From: Brevibacillus ruminantium
GTDB lineage: Bacteria; Bacillota; Bacilli; Brevibacillales; Brevibacillaceae
Length of the DNA stretch: 64,000 bases
Direction: 5' to 3'
Assembly: GCF_023746555.1 (NCBI RefSeq)
Contig: NZ_CP098755.1
Coordinates: forward strand, 3,732,501 to 3,796,500
The position numbers were made by a program, and so were the translations under genes. Position 1 is the stretch's first letter, and the number at the start of each line of letters is the position of its first letter. The notes below the pieces were generated by a model. That model saw nothing but the letters and a program-made list of their open reading frames with translations, made no database searches and was not told where the DNA came from. Below are positions 41,170 through 48,558 of the stretch, one piece after another.

Positions 41170-41203
41170 AAAGACAAGGGCATCCGTAGAAACCCTTGTC
41201 TTT
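41170..41203 (-). terminator. Terminator after oppA
   Basis: AAAGACAAGGG (41170-41180) pairs perfectly with CCCTTGTCTTT (41193-41203) around a 12-base loop. The U-tract on the minus strand is part of the stem end (CTTTACG). It closes the oppA gene. Confidence 0.8.
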
Positions 41204-41213
41204 CGCTATTTTC

Positions 41214-42872
41214 CTATTTTTTCTGAACTTCTGCCCATTTGTAATCAAGGGTGCCAACCGGGTGACGCAAAATGCCTTTTACGTTTGGCTGGTCCATAAA
41301 CACCTTGGTGTTAAAGTAAATCGGTACGAGCGGCATTTCATCCATAAACATTTTTTCTGCATCGTGCATCAACTGGAAGCGTTCTTTTTCATCCGCGGTA
41401 TTGCGAATTTTTTCAACGAGAGCGTCATACTCCTTGTTGCTGTAATTGATGCGGTTTCCTGGGTGGTCGGTTACGAACAGCTCCAGGTAGTTGAGCGGAT
41501 CGCCATAATCCGCAGGGATGGTAGAGCGGGAAATTTGCAATTGACGTGCGCGTTGTTCAGCTAGGAAAACTTTCCATTCCTTGTTTTCCAGTTTGACATC
41601 TACACCAAGATTCTTCTTGTACATTTCTTGCAGCACCTGAGCAATCTGTTTGTGAGCATCGCTGGTGTTGTAGGTGAGTGTGACTGGCGGAAGCGTGGTA
41701 TATCCCTCTTCCTCCATCCCCTTCTTCAGCAGGGCTTTTGCTTGTTCGATATCGTTGTCCTTGATGAAATCACCGCCAACTTCACGGAAATCTCGGCCGT
41801 CTGGTTCCGGGAAGCCAACCGGGATATGTGCGAGTGCCGGAAGCTGGTTTCCTTGTGCCACGTTGTCAATCAAGGCCTGACGGTCAATAGCCAGCGCAAA
41901 TGCCTTGCGGATGTTTGCGTTTTGGAACGGCTCCATCTTCACGTTCATTCGGTAGTAATAGATCGATGCCTCCGGCTCTACTTTTGCTTCGCCCGCATCA
42001 ATCAGTTGCTTTTTCATGTCATTGGGAACGGTCTGGATCATATCCAGCTGACCCGTTTTATACATCTGGTATTGGGTGTTTTCATCGTTTACCATCACCC
42101 AATCAATACCCGCGTATTTGACGGAATCCTTATCCCAGTAGCCATCATTTTTCTCCACTTTAACCGATTGATCATGCACCCATTCGCTCATTTTGAATGG
42201 CCCGTTGCTGACCAGAGTGGAAGCCTCGGCTGCAAAATTCGGGTTTTCTTCCACGACCTTTTTGTTGACCGGGAAGAACGTCGCCTGTGTCAGGATGTGC
42301 AGGAAAAAGCCGGCTGGAGAGGTCAGCTTCACTTCCAGTGTTTTGTCATCGAGTGCTTTTACCTGTACATCGTCAGCGCTTCCCTCGCCTTTGTTGAATT
42401 TCTCGGCACCATCGATATAATAGGCCAGAAAAGCAGACGGGAAGGCATTTTTCGGATCGACAATCCGCTTGAATGCATATTCAAAGTCGTGGGCGGTCAC
42501 AGGGTCGCCGTTGGACCATTTGCTGTCACGCAGGTGGAACGTATACGTTTTGCCGTCTTCACTAACGTCCCATTTTTCCGCCATCGCCGGCTGTGGTTTG
42601 TGATTTTCGTCCAACCGCGCGAGACCCTCCATTGTCGCATTCAACACTTCATTGGAAGTACTGTCAAACCCTTTTGGCGGATCAAGCGAAGGCGGCTCTG
42701 TCTTCAAATTCAAACGAAGCTTGGCTGCTACATCCGCCTGTCCTCCTGTGTCACCTGTTTGCTGCTGCTGTCCTGGCTGTGCCGGTGCAGAAGATTGGCT
42801 GCATCCTGTTACTGCCAGTGTGAGCAGCAGCGCGGATGTGCTGAGCACCTTCCATCCTTTGCGCAAATTCAT
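41214..42872 (-). CDS. oppA: Oligopeptide ABC transporter substrate-binding lipoprotein OppA
   Basis: 552 residues from ATG at 42872 after AAGGGGGAAA. It has a lipoprotein leader with lipobox LAVTGC (Cys23), then a Gln/Thr/Ser-rich linker, then the SBP_bac_5 fold: LKTEPPSLDPPKGFDSTSNEV, EKWDVSEDGKTYTFHLRDSKWSNG split over the usual early motif, VTAHDFEYAFKRIVDP and YKTGQLDMIQTVP. It captures peptides at the cell surface for OppBCDF. It is transcribed separately from the permease genes, upstream of the regulator, with its own promoter and terminator, which allows the usual excess of binding protein. Confidence 0.94.
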   Translation of the reverse strand: MNLRKGWKVLSTSALLLTLAVTGCSQSSAPAQPGQQQQTGDTGGQADVAAKLRLNLKTEPPSLDPPKGFDSTSNEVLNATMEGLARLDENHKPQPAMAEKWDVSEDGKTYTFHLRDSKWSNGDPVTAHDFEYAFKRIVDPKNAFPSAFLAYYIDGAEKFNKGEGSADDVQVKALDDKTLEVKLTSPAGFFLHILTQATFFPVNKKVVEENPNFAAEASTLVSNGPFKMSEWVHDQSVKVEKNDGYWDKDSVKYAGIDWVMVNDENTQYQMYKTGQLDMIQTVPNDMKKQLIDAGEAKVEPEASIYYYRMNVKMEPFQNANIRKAFALAIDRQALIDNVAQGNQLPALAHIPVGFPEPDGRDFREVGGDFIKDNDIEQAKALLKKGMEEEGYTTLPPVTLTYNTSDAHKQIAQVLQEMYKKNLGVDVKLENKEWKVFLAEQRARQLQISRSTIPADYGDPLNYLELFVTDHPGNRINYSNKEYDALVEKIRNTADEKERFQLMHDAEKMFMDEMPLVPIYFNTKVFMDQPNVKGILRHPVGTLDYKWAEVQKK

Positions 42873-42894
42873 TGAAATTTCCCCCTTTTTTCTG

Positions 42895-42996
42895 TGAAAA
42901 ACGCCTTGGCGTTTTCCATAAAATAGGATGTGACTGCTTGCGGTCAACACTTTTGTCCCCCGATCAGAGGGGAAAACGGTCATGACCGTTTTGTAT
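42895..42996 (-). repeat. Dispersed ~100-bp repeat, copy A
   Basis: This stretch upstream of oppA is clearly related to 49991-50086. Shared blocks include TGAAAAAC, GGATGT-ACT-CTT, TCAACACT-TTGTC, CGAT, and GAAAAC-GTCATGA-CG. Copy A contains a perfect 20-bp palindrome AAAACGGTCATGACCGTTTT (42973-42992) and an 18-bp one (42898-42915) flanking a promoter-like sequence. Identity is roughly three quarters by eye, with a few gaps. Confidence 0.75.
42920..42947 (-). promoter_or_regulatory. oppA promoter inside the repeat element
   Basis: On the minus strand TTGACC (42947-42942), a 16-base spacer and TATTTT (42925-42920). Between it and the start codon lies the palindrome AAAACGCC-TT-GGCGTTTT (42898-42915). 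The promoter lies inside the repeated element described at 42895-42996. Confidence 0.55.
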
Positions 42997-43028
42997 GGGT
43001 AAATGGCTTGTCACAATGTAACGAGCCT

Positions 43029-44054
43029 TTACACGCCAAGAGAAGTGTTTGCTGACTGGAGCGTAAATGTGGTTTCGATTCTTCCCACGACATGACCACT
43101 CATATTTTTCACGGGCGGGTTGGTGTATTCGGCCAGTTTTTCCAGCGGTCCATCTGTCCCGATTCCCAGTTGACGAAGCACCTCATTGACAGCCGCGTAG
43201 ATGGCACGCGGTCCGCCGTCTTCGATTTTGACAGCCACACCAATGCCTGTCTGGCGATCGCCCAAACAGTAGACCGATTCCGCACCCGCTTTGCCAAAGA
43301 TGCGCCCGGCAAAGGCTGTCATCAAATCGGTGCAGTACCGGTTGTTGCCGCCAACCATCTCGGGATGGGCAATCATGGCGTCTGTGATGCGGATGACTGC
43401 CTGACGGCGCTCATGGTTGGAAATGACTTCGGGTTTGGCCATTTTTGCATACGCCCAGGCGTAATGGGCGAGTGGAAGCCGATGCACCGGAACTCCGCAA
43501 CCGTCTGTCCCCAGCGCGATCTCTTCTTTTGGATAGGAAGTCAGATCACTGACGACATCCAGAATGCGCTGCTGTACAGGGTGTTCCGGCAAATGGTAGG
43601 TCGCTACTTCCTCCCCCATATGTACAGCCGTGGCAATCATGCCCGAGTGTTTGCCGGAGCAGTTGCTGTAGATGGGCGTCAATGGTTTGCCAGCCCGAAT
43701 CAGTTCTTTGTAGCTTTCCTCATCGCGAGGAACATGGGTTCCGCACTGCAGCACTTCCTCCGGCTGTCCGGCACAGTCGAGCATCTTCATGGCTCTGGAA
43801 CGGTGGCGCGGCTCGCCGCTATGAGAAGCACAGCAGAGTGAAAGGTCTGCCGGCTCCAGACCATAATGGTCTGCGGTTCCTGTCTCGATGACGGGAATAG
43901 CCTGAAGCGGCTTCATGCTGGAACGAGCAAAGGTCTGGCGAAGAGGGTCGCCATAGGAATAGAGCAAGTTTCCGTTTGCATCGACGACAGCTACATGACC
44001 GAGGTGCGTGCTTTCAACAGCTTCCCCCCGGTATACGTTGGCTACCAGGTTCAT
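43029..44054 (-). CDS. Asparaginase (Rhizobium etli type II family)
   Basis: 341 residues from ATG at 44054 after AAAGGAG; the frame is open 23 codons further without a ribosome site. The sequence belongs to the Asparaginase_II (PF06089-like) family, which is unrelated to E. coli AnsA/AnsB: RGEAVESTHLGHVAVVD, FARSSMKPLQAIPVIETG (catalytic Ser-Lys region), LCCASHSGEP, IYSNCSGKHSGM and GTDGCGVPVHRLPL are its conserved blocks. It should hydrolyse asparagine to aspartate and ammonia. No signal peptide is visible, so it is cytoplasmic. Its position beside peptide and glycine/alanine transport genes fits amino-acid catabolism. It appears to be monocistronic. Confidence 0.9.
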   Translation of the reverse strand: MNLVANVYRGEAVESTHLGHVAVVDANGNLLYSYGDPLRQTFARSSMKPLQAIPVIETGTADHYGLEPADLSLCCASHSGEPRHRSRAMKMLDCAGQPEEVLQCGTHVPRDEESYKELIRAGKPLTPIYSNCSGKHSGMIATAVHMGEEVATYHLPEHPVQQRILDVVSDLTSYPKEEIALGTDGCGVPVHRLPLAHYAWAYAKMAKPEVISNHERRQAVIRITDAMIAHPEMVGGNNRYCTDLMTAFAGRIFGKAGAESVYCLGDRQTGIGVAVKIEDGGPRAIYAAVNEVLRQLGIGTDGPLEKLAEYTNPPVKNMSGHVVGRIETTFTLQSANTSLGV

Positions 44055-44354
44055 AAATAATCTCCTTTGATGTATGAAGTATGGACTTGCTATGTTATTT
44101 TGTATTAGCAAATACCGTGCCAACGTTCCCGAAATTGGGGAAAACGCGAATTTTCGCTATATTACAAGGGTTTTGTCTCTTTATCCGCTTGTGTCCTATT
44201 TCCCTTTTAGGTTATCCTATTTCTCGGAATAGGTCAGCATTTATTTTAAATTACCCTAAACTTTTCCAATTCAAATTAAAAATACCCCCTTTTCTGCTCA
44301 AACAAGAAAAGGGGGCACCTATTTGGCACCGGTCCTGATTTTTATTCCCACGCT
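44055..44354. other. Intergenic region upstream of the asparaginase gene
   Basis: About 300 bases. The right part holds the terminator of the fix operon (44285-44315). The rest is AT-rich and should contain the leftward asparaginase promoter, but no convincing -35/-10 pair stands out. I see no coding potential. Confidence 0.5.
44285..44315 (-). terminator. Terminator of the fixABCX operon
   Basis: CCCCCTTTTC (44285-44294) pairs with GAAAAGGGGG (44306-44315); on the minus strand the second arm runs into TATTTTTAATTT. Confidence 0.9.
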
Positions 44355-44498
44355 TTAGGCTTTTTGCAACTGTTCTGCCGTTTCCCAACTGACAAAGGTA
44401 TCTTCCCACATCACCAGATATCTTTCATCCTTCACTTCCAAAATGATGCCTTTTGCCCCGTCTCGCACGTAAATCACCGTCTCCCCGACACTATACAT
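44355..44498 (-). CDS. 47-residue KOW/SH3-like small protein after fixX
   Basis: A short reading frame from ATG at 44498 to TAG at 44355, in a different frame from fixX and starting 13 bases after its stop. A GATGGGG stretch precedes the start at short distance. The product begins MYSVGETVIYVRDGAKGIIL and goes on EVKDERYLVMWEDTFVSWE, the pattern of a small beta-barrel of the KOW/DUF2187 kind (GD/GE-x-V-x-Y, then G-x-I-x-E-V-x-D). It lies before the operon terminator, so it is co-transcribed with fixABCX. I do not recognise a named family. The sequence composition supports a real gene, but it is short and untested. Confidence 0.6.
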   Translation of the reverse strand: MYSVGETVIYVRDGAKGIILEVKDERYLVMWEDTFVSWETAEQLQKA

Positions 44499-44511
44499 GC
44501 CCCATCGCCCA

Positions 44512-44820
44512 TTACCCCAGTCTGAAGATGATCCCGTGTCCACCTTTCGGGTACTCCCATTTGATGTTTTCGTACGGACAACCGATCCGGCAGCTTCCGC
44601 ATTCGTGACATCCCTCGTATCCCACATGCATACGCACCTCTTCCCACTTATACACTTCGGCCGGGCAAAAAATCGTACACAGCTTGTCGGGACATTTTGT
44701 CGCGCAGACATCGGCATCCAATACGTGCAGGTGAGACTGTGTATCCGCCTTGAAGCGGACCAGGTACTGCTTTTCTTCAATAGACTGACCTTTGGGCAGA
44801 TCTTTGGGCAACTCCTTCAT
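44512..44820 (-). CDS. fixX: Ferredoxin-like protein FixX
   Basis: 102 residues from ATG at 44820, which shares one base with the fixC stop (TGATG) and has GGAGGGTGATG upstream. The cluster motifs are CATKCPDKLCTIFCPAE and CHECGSCRIGCP, as in FixX/YdiT proteins. They hold at least one [4Fe-4S] cluster. It takes electrons from the FixABC complex on the quinone side. The end WEYPKGGHGIIFRLG is typical of the family. Confidence 0.95.
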   Translation of the reverse strand: MKELPKDLPKGQSIEEKQYLVRFKADTQSHLHVLDADVCATKCPDKLCTIFCPAEVYKWEEVRMHVGYEGCHECGSCRIGCPYENIKWEYPKGGHGIIFRLG

Positions 44821-46115
44821 CACTTCATCACCCTCCATGCCTGCATCAGATCGCGGGCCATTCTCCATTTGTCTTTGGCTGAGCCCAATTCTTTCCAGAT
44901 TTTTTGCTGTTTCTCCCACTTGGAGCTGCCATCTACTGTAAACATCTGGCTGGCTGCCCGGTTCATCAGGGGAATGTACTTTTCAAAATAATGCGGGTAT
45001 TTTTCAAAATGATGCGTGGCATCCTTGTATTTTTTCAAATCCTGGCCGACAAAACCGTCCAACAGCTTTTTCCGGTAGGTATCCAGCTTGGCTGCCGAGA
45101 AATCCTCCGCTTCCCTCGCTTCCAGAATCGCTTCTGCAGCCAGCACTCCTGAGGCCATCGCCATATTGGAGCCTTCTCGGTGGATGGCGTTGACCAGCTG
45201 GGCGGCGTCTCCTACGACGATCACGCCGTCCCCGACCACTTTTGGCATAGAGCGGTACCCGCCCTCAGGAATCAGATGGGCCAGGTATTCCTGCTGCTCG
45301 GTTCCCTGAATATAGGGACGGATAATCGGATGATTTTTCACGTAATCGAGCAGTTGATGCGGCCTGATCTTGTTCTTGATCAGTCCGGACAGCATGGCCC
45401 CTACCCCGATATTCAAGCTGTCCTTGTTGGTGTAGAGCCATGCCGTACCGAGAATCCCTTTGGTTGCATCGCCGAAAATTTCAAAGGTGCAGCCCTGATC
45501 CCCCTCGAGACTGAACCGATCCTCGATAATCTTCCGGTCCAGCTTCAGAACTTCCATCACGGCCAGTGCGACTTCATCGGGGCGAAACTCTTTGTGAAAG
45601 CCCAGAGATTTTGCCAAAAGAGAGTTTACCCCATCTGCGAGAACCACCACGTCGGCGAATAGATCGCCATCGGGACGATCCGTGCGGACTCCGACCACCT
45701 TCCCGTTTTCTACCAAACATTCCGTAACGACCGTTTCGTTGATGAGGAGGGCTCCCTGCTGAACCGCTTTGTCGGCAAACCACTGGTCGAACTTGGCCCG
45801 CAGCACGGTGAAATTGTTATAGGGTTCTTCTCCCCATTCCAGGCCCTTGTAGCTCATCGTGACAGCCGATTGCCCATCCAGCATCATAAATCGCTGCTCG
45901 ACAATGGGGCGCTCTACAGGGGCCTCTTTGTAAAAGCCGGGGATAATGTCCTCCATCATTTTGCGATAGAGCACCCCGCCCATGACATTCTTGGAGCCGG
46001 GATACTCGCCCCGCTCCAGCAACAGGACATTTACACCTGCTTTTGCCAGCGTGTACGCGCAAGACGTGCCGGCGGGTCCGGCGCCGACGACGATCACATC
46101 AAACTTTTCCGCCAT
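44820..46115 (-). CDS. fixC: FixC, flavoprotein-quinone oxidoreductase
   Basis: 431 residues. VIVVGAGPAGTSCAYTLAKAG and VLLLERGEYPGSKNVMGGVL form the FAD-binding start; VVLADGVNSLLAKSLG and VIVVGDAAQLVNAIHREGSN are further FAD contacts. The C-terminal part is that of the ETF-QO family without the fused ferredoxin, which is supplied by FixX. It oxidises the electron-transfer flavoprotein and passes electrons to menaquinone. The start has AAGGAGG upstream and lies inside the end of fixB (17-base overlap). Confidence 0.94.
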   Translation of the reverse strand: MAEKFDVIVVGAGPAGTSCAYTLAKAGVNVLLLERGEYPGSKNVMGGVLYRKMMEDIIPGFYKEAPVERPIVEQRFMMLDGQSAVTMSYKGLEWGEEPYNNFTVLRAKFDQWFADKAVQQGALLINETVVTECLVENGKVVGVRTDRPDGDLFADVVVLADGVNSLLAKSLGFHKEFRPDEVALAVMEVLKLDRKIIEDRFSLEGDQGCTFEIFGDATKGILGTAWLYTNKDSLNIGVGAMLSGLIKNKIRPHQLLDYVKNHPIIRPYIQGTEQQEYLAHLIPEGGYRSMPKVVGDGVIVVGDAAQLVNAIHREGSNMAMASGVLAAEAILEAREAEDFSAAKLDTYRKKLLDGFVGQDLKKYKDATHHFEKYPHYFEKYIPLMNRAASQMFTVDGSSKWEKQQKIWKELGSAKDKWRMARDLMQAWRVMK

Positions 46116-47130
46116 ACTGTACCTCCTTGCCCGCTGCCGTCTGAAATGCCTCGATCAGCATCGGGACGATTTCAAAAGCATCTCCGACAATCCCATAGTG
46201 GCAGGATTGGAAAATAGGTGCCTGCGGGTCTTTGTTGATCGCAATGATCAGGCCGGAGTTTTGCATGCCGACGAGATGCTGGATGGCACCTGAAATGCCA
46301 ATCGCGAAATACAATTTTGGCGTGACAGTTACCCCAGTCTGTCCTACCTGGTGCGCATGATCAATCCACCCGGCTTCCACGGCATCGCGACTGGCACCGA
46401 CTGTGGCGCCGATCACTTCGGCAAAGCGGTGCAGAAGCTGGAAGCCCTCTTTGCTGCCGAGACCTTTGCCGCCGGCGACGATGATATCTGCTTCGTCCAG
46501 CCGCACTTTGGTTTGGGCTTCCCTGACGATTTTCAGCACCTTGGTCCGAATGTCTATCTCCTGCAAAGGCAGGGTTTCTTTTATGATCTCACCTGATCGG
46601 GATGGGACCGGGGGAAGCGCTTTCATCACTTTTGGTCGGACCGTTGCCATCTGCGGCCGATGCTTTTTGCAGAGAATCGTCGCCATGATGTTCCCCCCGA
46701 ATGCCGGGCGGCTGGCTTCCAAAAGTCCTGTCTCCTGATCAACGTCAAGCATCGTGGTGTCTGCGGTCAATCCCGTTTCCAGATCCGTTGCCACCGCACT
46801 GGCCAGATCCTTTCCTGTCGAGGTTGCCCCGTACAGGATGATTTCCGGCTTGTGCTTTTCTACACAATGAATGACAGCTCTCATGTAGGATTCCGTACGG
46901 TAATCGCAAAAGATCGGATCGTCGTAGAGATAGACCTGATCCGCTCCAAAGTGAAACGCTGTCTCACACAAGCCGCTGACCTGCTCGCCAATGAGAATGC
47001 CTGCCAGCGGCACTCCCCGTTTATCCGCAAGCTTACGGCCAGCGCCCAAAAGCTCAAGGGAGACAGGCACAATTTGTCCATCCCGGTGCTCCAAAAAAAC
47101 CCATACTCCTTTGTACGCATCCAAACTCAT
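46099..47130 (-). CDS. fixB: FixB, electron transfer flavoprotein alpha subunit
   Basis: 343 residues from ATG at 47130, which overlaps the fixA stop (ATGA) and follows AAGGAGG. The N-terminal domain has [21 protein letters not shown] and [17 protein letters not shown]. The C-terminal FAD domain has [44 protein letters not shown] and [19 protein letters not shown], plus [11 protein letters not shown], all ETF-alpha signatures. With FixA it forms the flavoprotein dimer. FixB groups with bifurcating ETFs, but the distinction cannot be proved from motifs alone. Confidence 0.95.
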   Translation of the reverse strand: MSLDAYKGVWVFLEHRDGQIVPVSLELLGAGRKLADKRGVPLAGILIGEQVSGLCETAFHFGADQVYLYDDPIFCDYRTESYMRAVIHCVEKHKPEIILYGATSTGKDLASAVATDLETGLTADTTMLDVDQETGLLEASRPAFGGNIMATILCKKHRPQMATVRPKVMKALPPVPSRSGEIIKETLPLQEIDIRTKVLKIVREAQTKVRLDEADIIVAGGKGLGSKEGFQLLHRFAEVIGATVGASRDAVEAGWIDHAHQVGQTGVTVTPKLYFAIGISGAIQHLVGMQNSGLIIAINKDPQAPIFQSCHYGIVGDAFEIVPMLIEAFQTAAGKEVQYGGKV

Positions 47131-47957
47131 GTCCGTGCCTCCTTCCCTGCAAAAAGCTCCTGTCTCTGCAGCAAGATGTCCATCAGACGGCTGACCTGTT
47201 CCCCAGCCGAACCCTGCAGAAGCTCGCCGCCCTTTGGTTTTTCCGGAGGCCACACCTTGGCGACAATCGTCGGCGAGCCCTTGAGACCGAGCAACGTGCG
47301 GTCGACGTCCTCCAAATCGGCGACAGACCAGATGACAGGCTGATAGCGGGCCGCGCGAATCATATTGGGCAGAGGGGAGTAAGGCACTTCGTTGATTTCC
47401 TTTTCCACCGAAAACAGGCACGGCAAGCTGGACTGAATCACTTCGTAACCGTCTTCCAATTTGCGGTGAACGACGGCATAGCCCTGCTCTTTGTTCACCT
47501 CGACCACTTTCTTTACACTGGTCAACGGAGGAATATCCAGACGTCTGGCGATACCCGGCCCGACCTGACCCGTGTCCCCGTCAATCGTCATCTTTCCGCA
47601 AATCACCAGATCAATCGGATTGTCTTTCCCGATTTTCTCCAGTGCTTTCGTCAGGGCGTAGCTGGTGGCGAGCGTATCGGCTCCAGCAAACGCGCGATCC
47701 GTGATCATATACCCTTCGTCCGCTCCGATTTCGATGCATTTGCGGATCGCTTTGACTGCAGGCGGCGGCCCCATCGTCAGGACGGATACCGTTCCTCCAT
47801 ACCTTTTCTTGATACGGACCGCTTCCTCCACCGCATGGGCATCATAGGGGTTCAAAATCGCGGGAGCACTAGAGCGATCCATTGTATTTGTTCTCGGGTT
47901 CATCTTGATGATTTTCGTGTCCGGCACCTGTTTGATACAGGCGACGATGTGCAGCAT
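47127..47957 (-). CDS. fixA: FixA, electron transfer flavoprotein beta subunit
   Basis: 276 residues from ATG at 47957 after GGAGGGAG; the frame is open 33 codons further without a ribosome site. HIVACIKQVPDTKIIKMNP, NPYDAHAVEEAVRIK, VLTMGPPPAVKAIRKCIEIGADEGYMITD, ICGKMTIDGDTGQVGPGIARRLDIP are ETF-beta blocks that bind the nucleotide and, in bifurcating forms, NADH. It opens the fixABCX operon. In nitrogen fixers the complex splits NADH electrons between quinone and ferredoxin; no nif genes are visible here. Confidence 0.95.
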   Translation of the reverse strand: MLHIVACIKQVPDTKIIKMNPRTNTMDRSSAPAILNPYDAHAVEEAVRIKKRYGGTVSVLTMGPPPAVKAIRKCIEIGADEGYMITDRAFAGADTLATSYALTKALEKIGKDNPIDLVICGKMTIDGDTGQVGPGIARRLDIPPLTSVKKVVEVNKEQGYAVVHRKLEDGYEVIQSSLPCLFSVEKEINEVPYSPLPNMIRAARYQPVIWSVADLEDVDRTLLGLKGSPTIVAKVWPPEKPKGGELLQGSAGEQVSRLMDILLQRQELFAGKEART

Positions 47958-48023
47958 GTAATCTCCCTCCTTACAGCCCGACGCGGTATCGTTCAGACTG
48001 GGCTCACACAGGTTGTCTCCTTT

Positions 48024-48040
48024 TGGCACGACACTTGCGG
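48024..48040 (+). promoter_or_regulatory. Sigma-54 (-24/-12) promoter candidate
   Basis: TTTTGGCACG-ACAC-TTGCGG on the plus strand: TGGCACG at 48024-48030 and TTGC at 48035-48038, with GG and GC separated by exactly ten bases. This is an almost perfect match to the sigma-54 consensus. It points right, toward the riboswitch and the glycine/alanine symporter. Confidence 0.6.
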
Positions 48041-48131
48041 GCAACATGTTCATCATTGATATAACGTATTGCGTCCGATTGTCGAATAGACCATAAAGAG
48101 CAGCACGTTTTCCGCGGGAGATATTTCAGCA

Positions 48132-48159
48132 TTGACAAGTTGAGGATCGTCCCTATAAT
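48132..48159 (+). promoter_or_regulatory. Consensus sigma-A promoter of the glycine riboswitch transcript
   Basis: TTGACA (48132-48137), a 16-base spacer and TATAAT (48154-48159). Both hexamers are perfect. Transcription should begin near 48167, about 30 bases before the first glycine aptamer. Confidence 0.8.
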
Positions 48160-48195
48160 TGATTTATAAATTAGATAACGTTCGGATGAACCATT

Positions 48196-48384
48196 CAGGA
48201 GAAGACAGTTGTCTACCGACGGGGCAAGGGGCGAAAATCCCGAAACTCTCAGGTCTTGGAAACAAGTAAAACTGCATGGGGACGAGCCTCTGGAGAGACT
48301 CCCTCTTTTATCCAAAAGAGGAACGGGCACCGAAGGAGCAAATTCGCGGCGGCGAATAATCTCTCAGGTAAAAGGACAGAGTGG
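48196..48384 (+). ncRNA. Tandem glycine riboswitch
   Basis: Two glycine aptamers in a row. Aptamer I (about 48196-48288) has ACCGACGGGGCAA, a GGG/CCC P3 arm, and AACTCTCAGGT with a CTTG-GAAA-CAAG hairpin, ending GGGGACGAG. Aptamer II (about 48289-48384) is close to consensus: GGAGAGACT, GCACCGAAGGAGCAA, a TTCGC/GCGAA arm, then CTCTCAGGTAAAAGGACAGAG. Most glycine riboswitches turn genes on for glycine breakdown or efflux, or off for uptake. The downstream gene is an alanine/glycine:cation symporter. A terminator-like hairpin at 48499-48527 is the likely expression platform. Confidence 0.9.
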
Positions 48385-48498
48385 ACGAATTTTCACATGC
48401 AGAGACTGCAGTTTATTTGTTGATCAACAAATTCAAATCATCAGTCTTTGTTTGCTCAATGTCCCATATGCTTCATTTCCCATGACGATCTCCAGAGA

Positions 48499-48527
48499 AC
48501 ATTTCATCCTCGATGAAGTGTTTTTCT
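48499..48527 (+). terminator. Expression-platform terminator of the glycine riboswitch
   Basis: ACATTTCATC (48499-48508) pairs with GATGAAGTGT (48512-48521, one G-T pair) and is followed by TTTTCTTTTTT. It lies about 115 bases after aptamer II and 32 bases before the symporter start. The direction of glycine control cannot be decided by eye. Confidence 0.75.
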
Positions 48528-48558
48528 TTTTTACAGAACGACGAGGGGGAACGAGAGA

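Noticed and set aside
46280-46300. Sigma-54-like match TGGCAC with GC at the right spacing
   Set aside because: It lies inside fixB coding sequence and points away from any start codon, so it is most likely chance.
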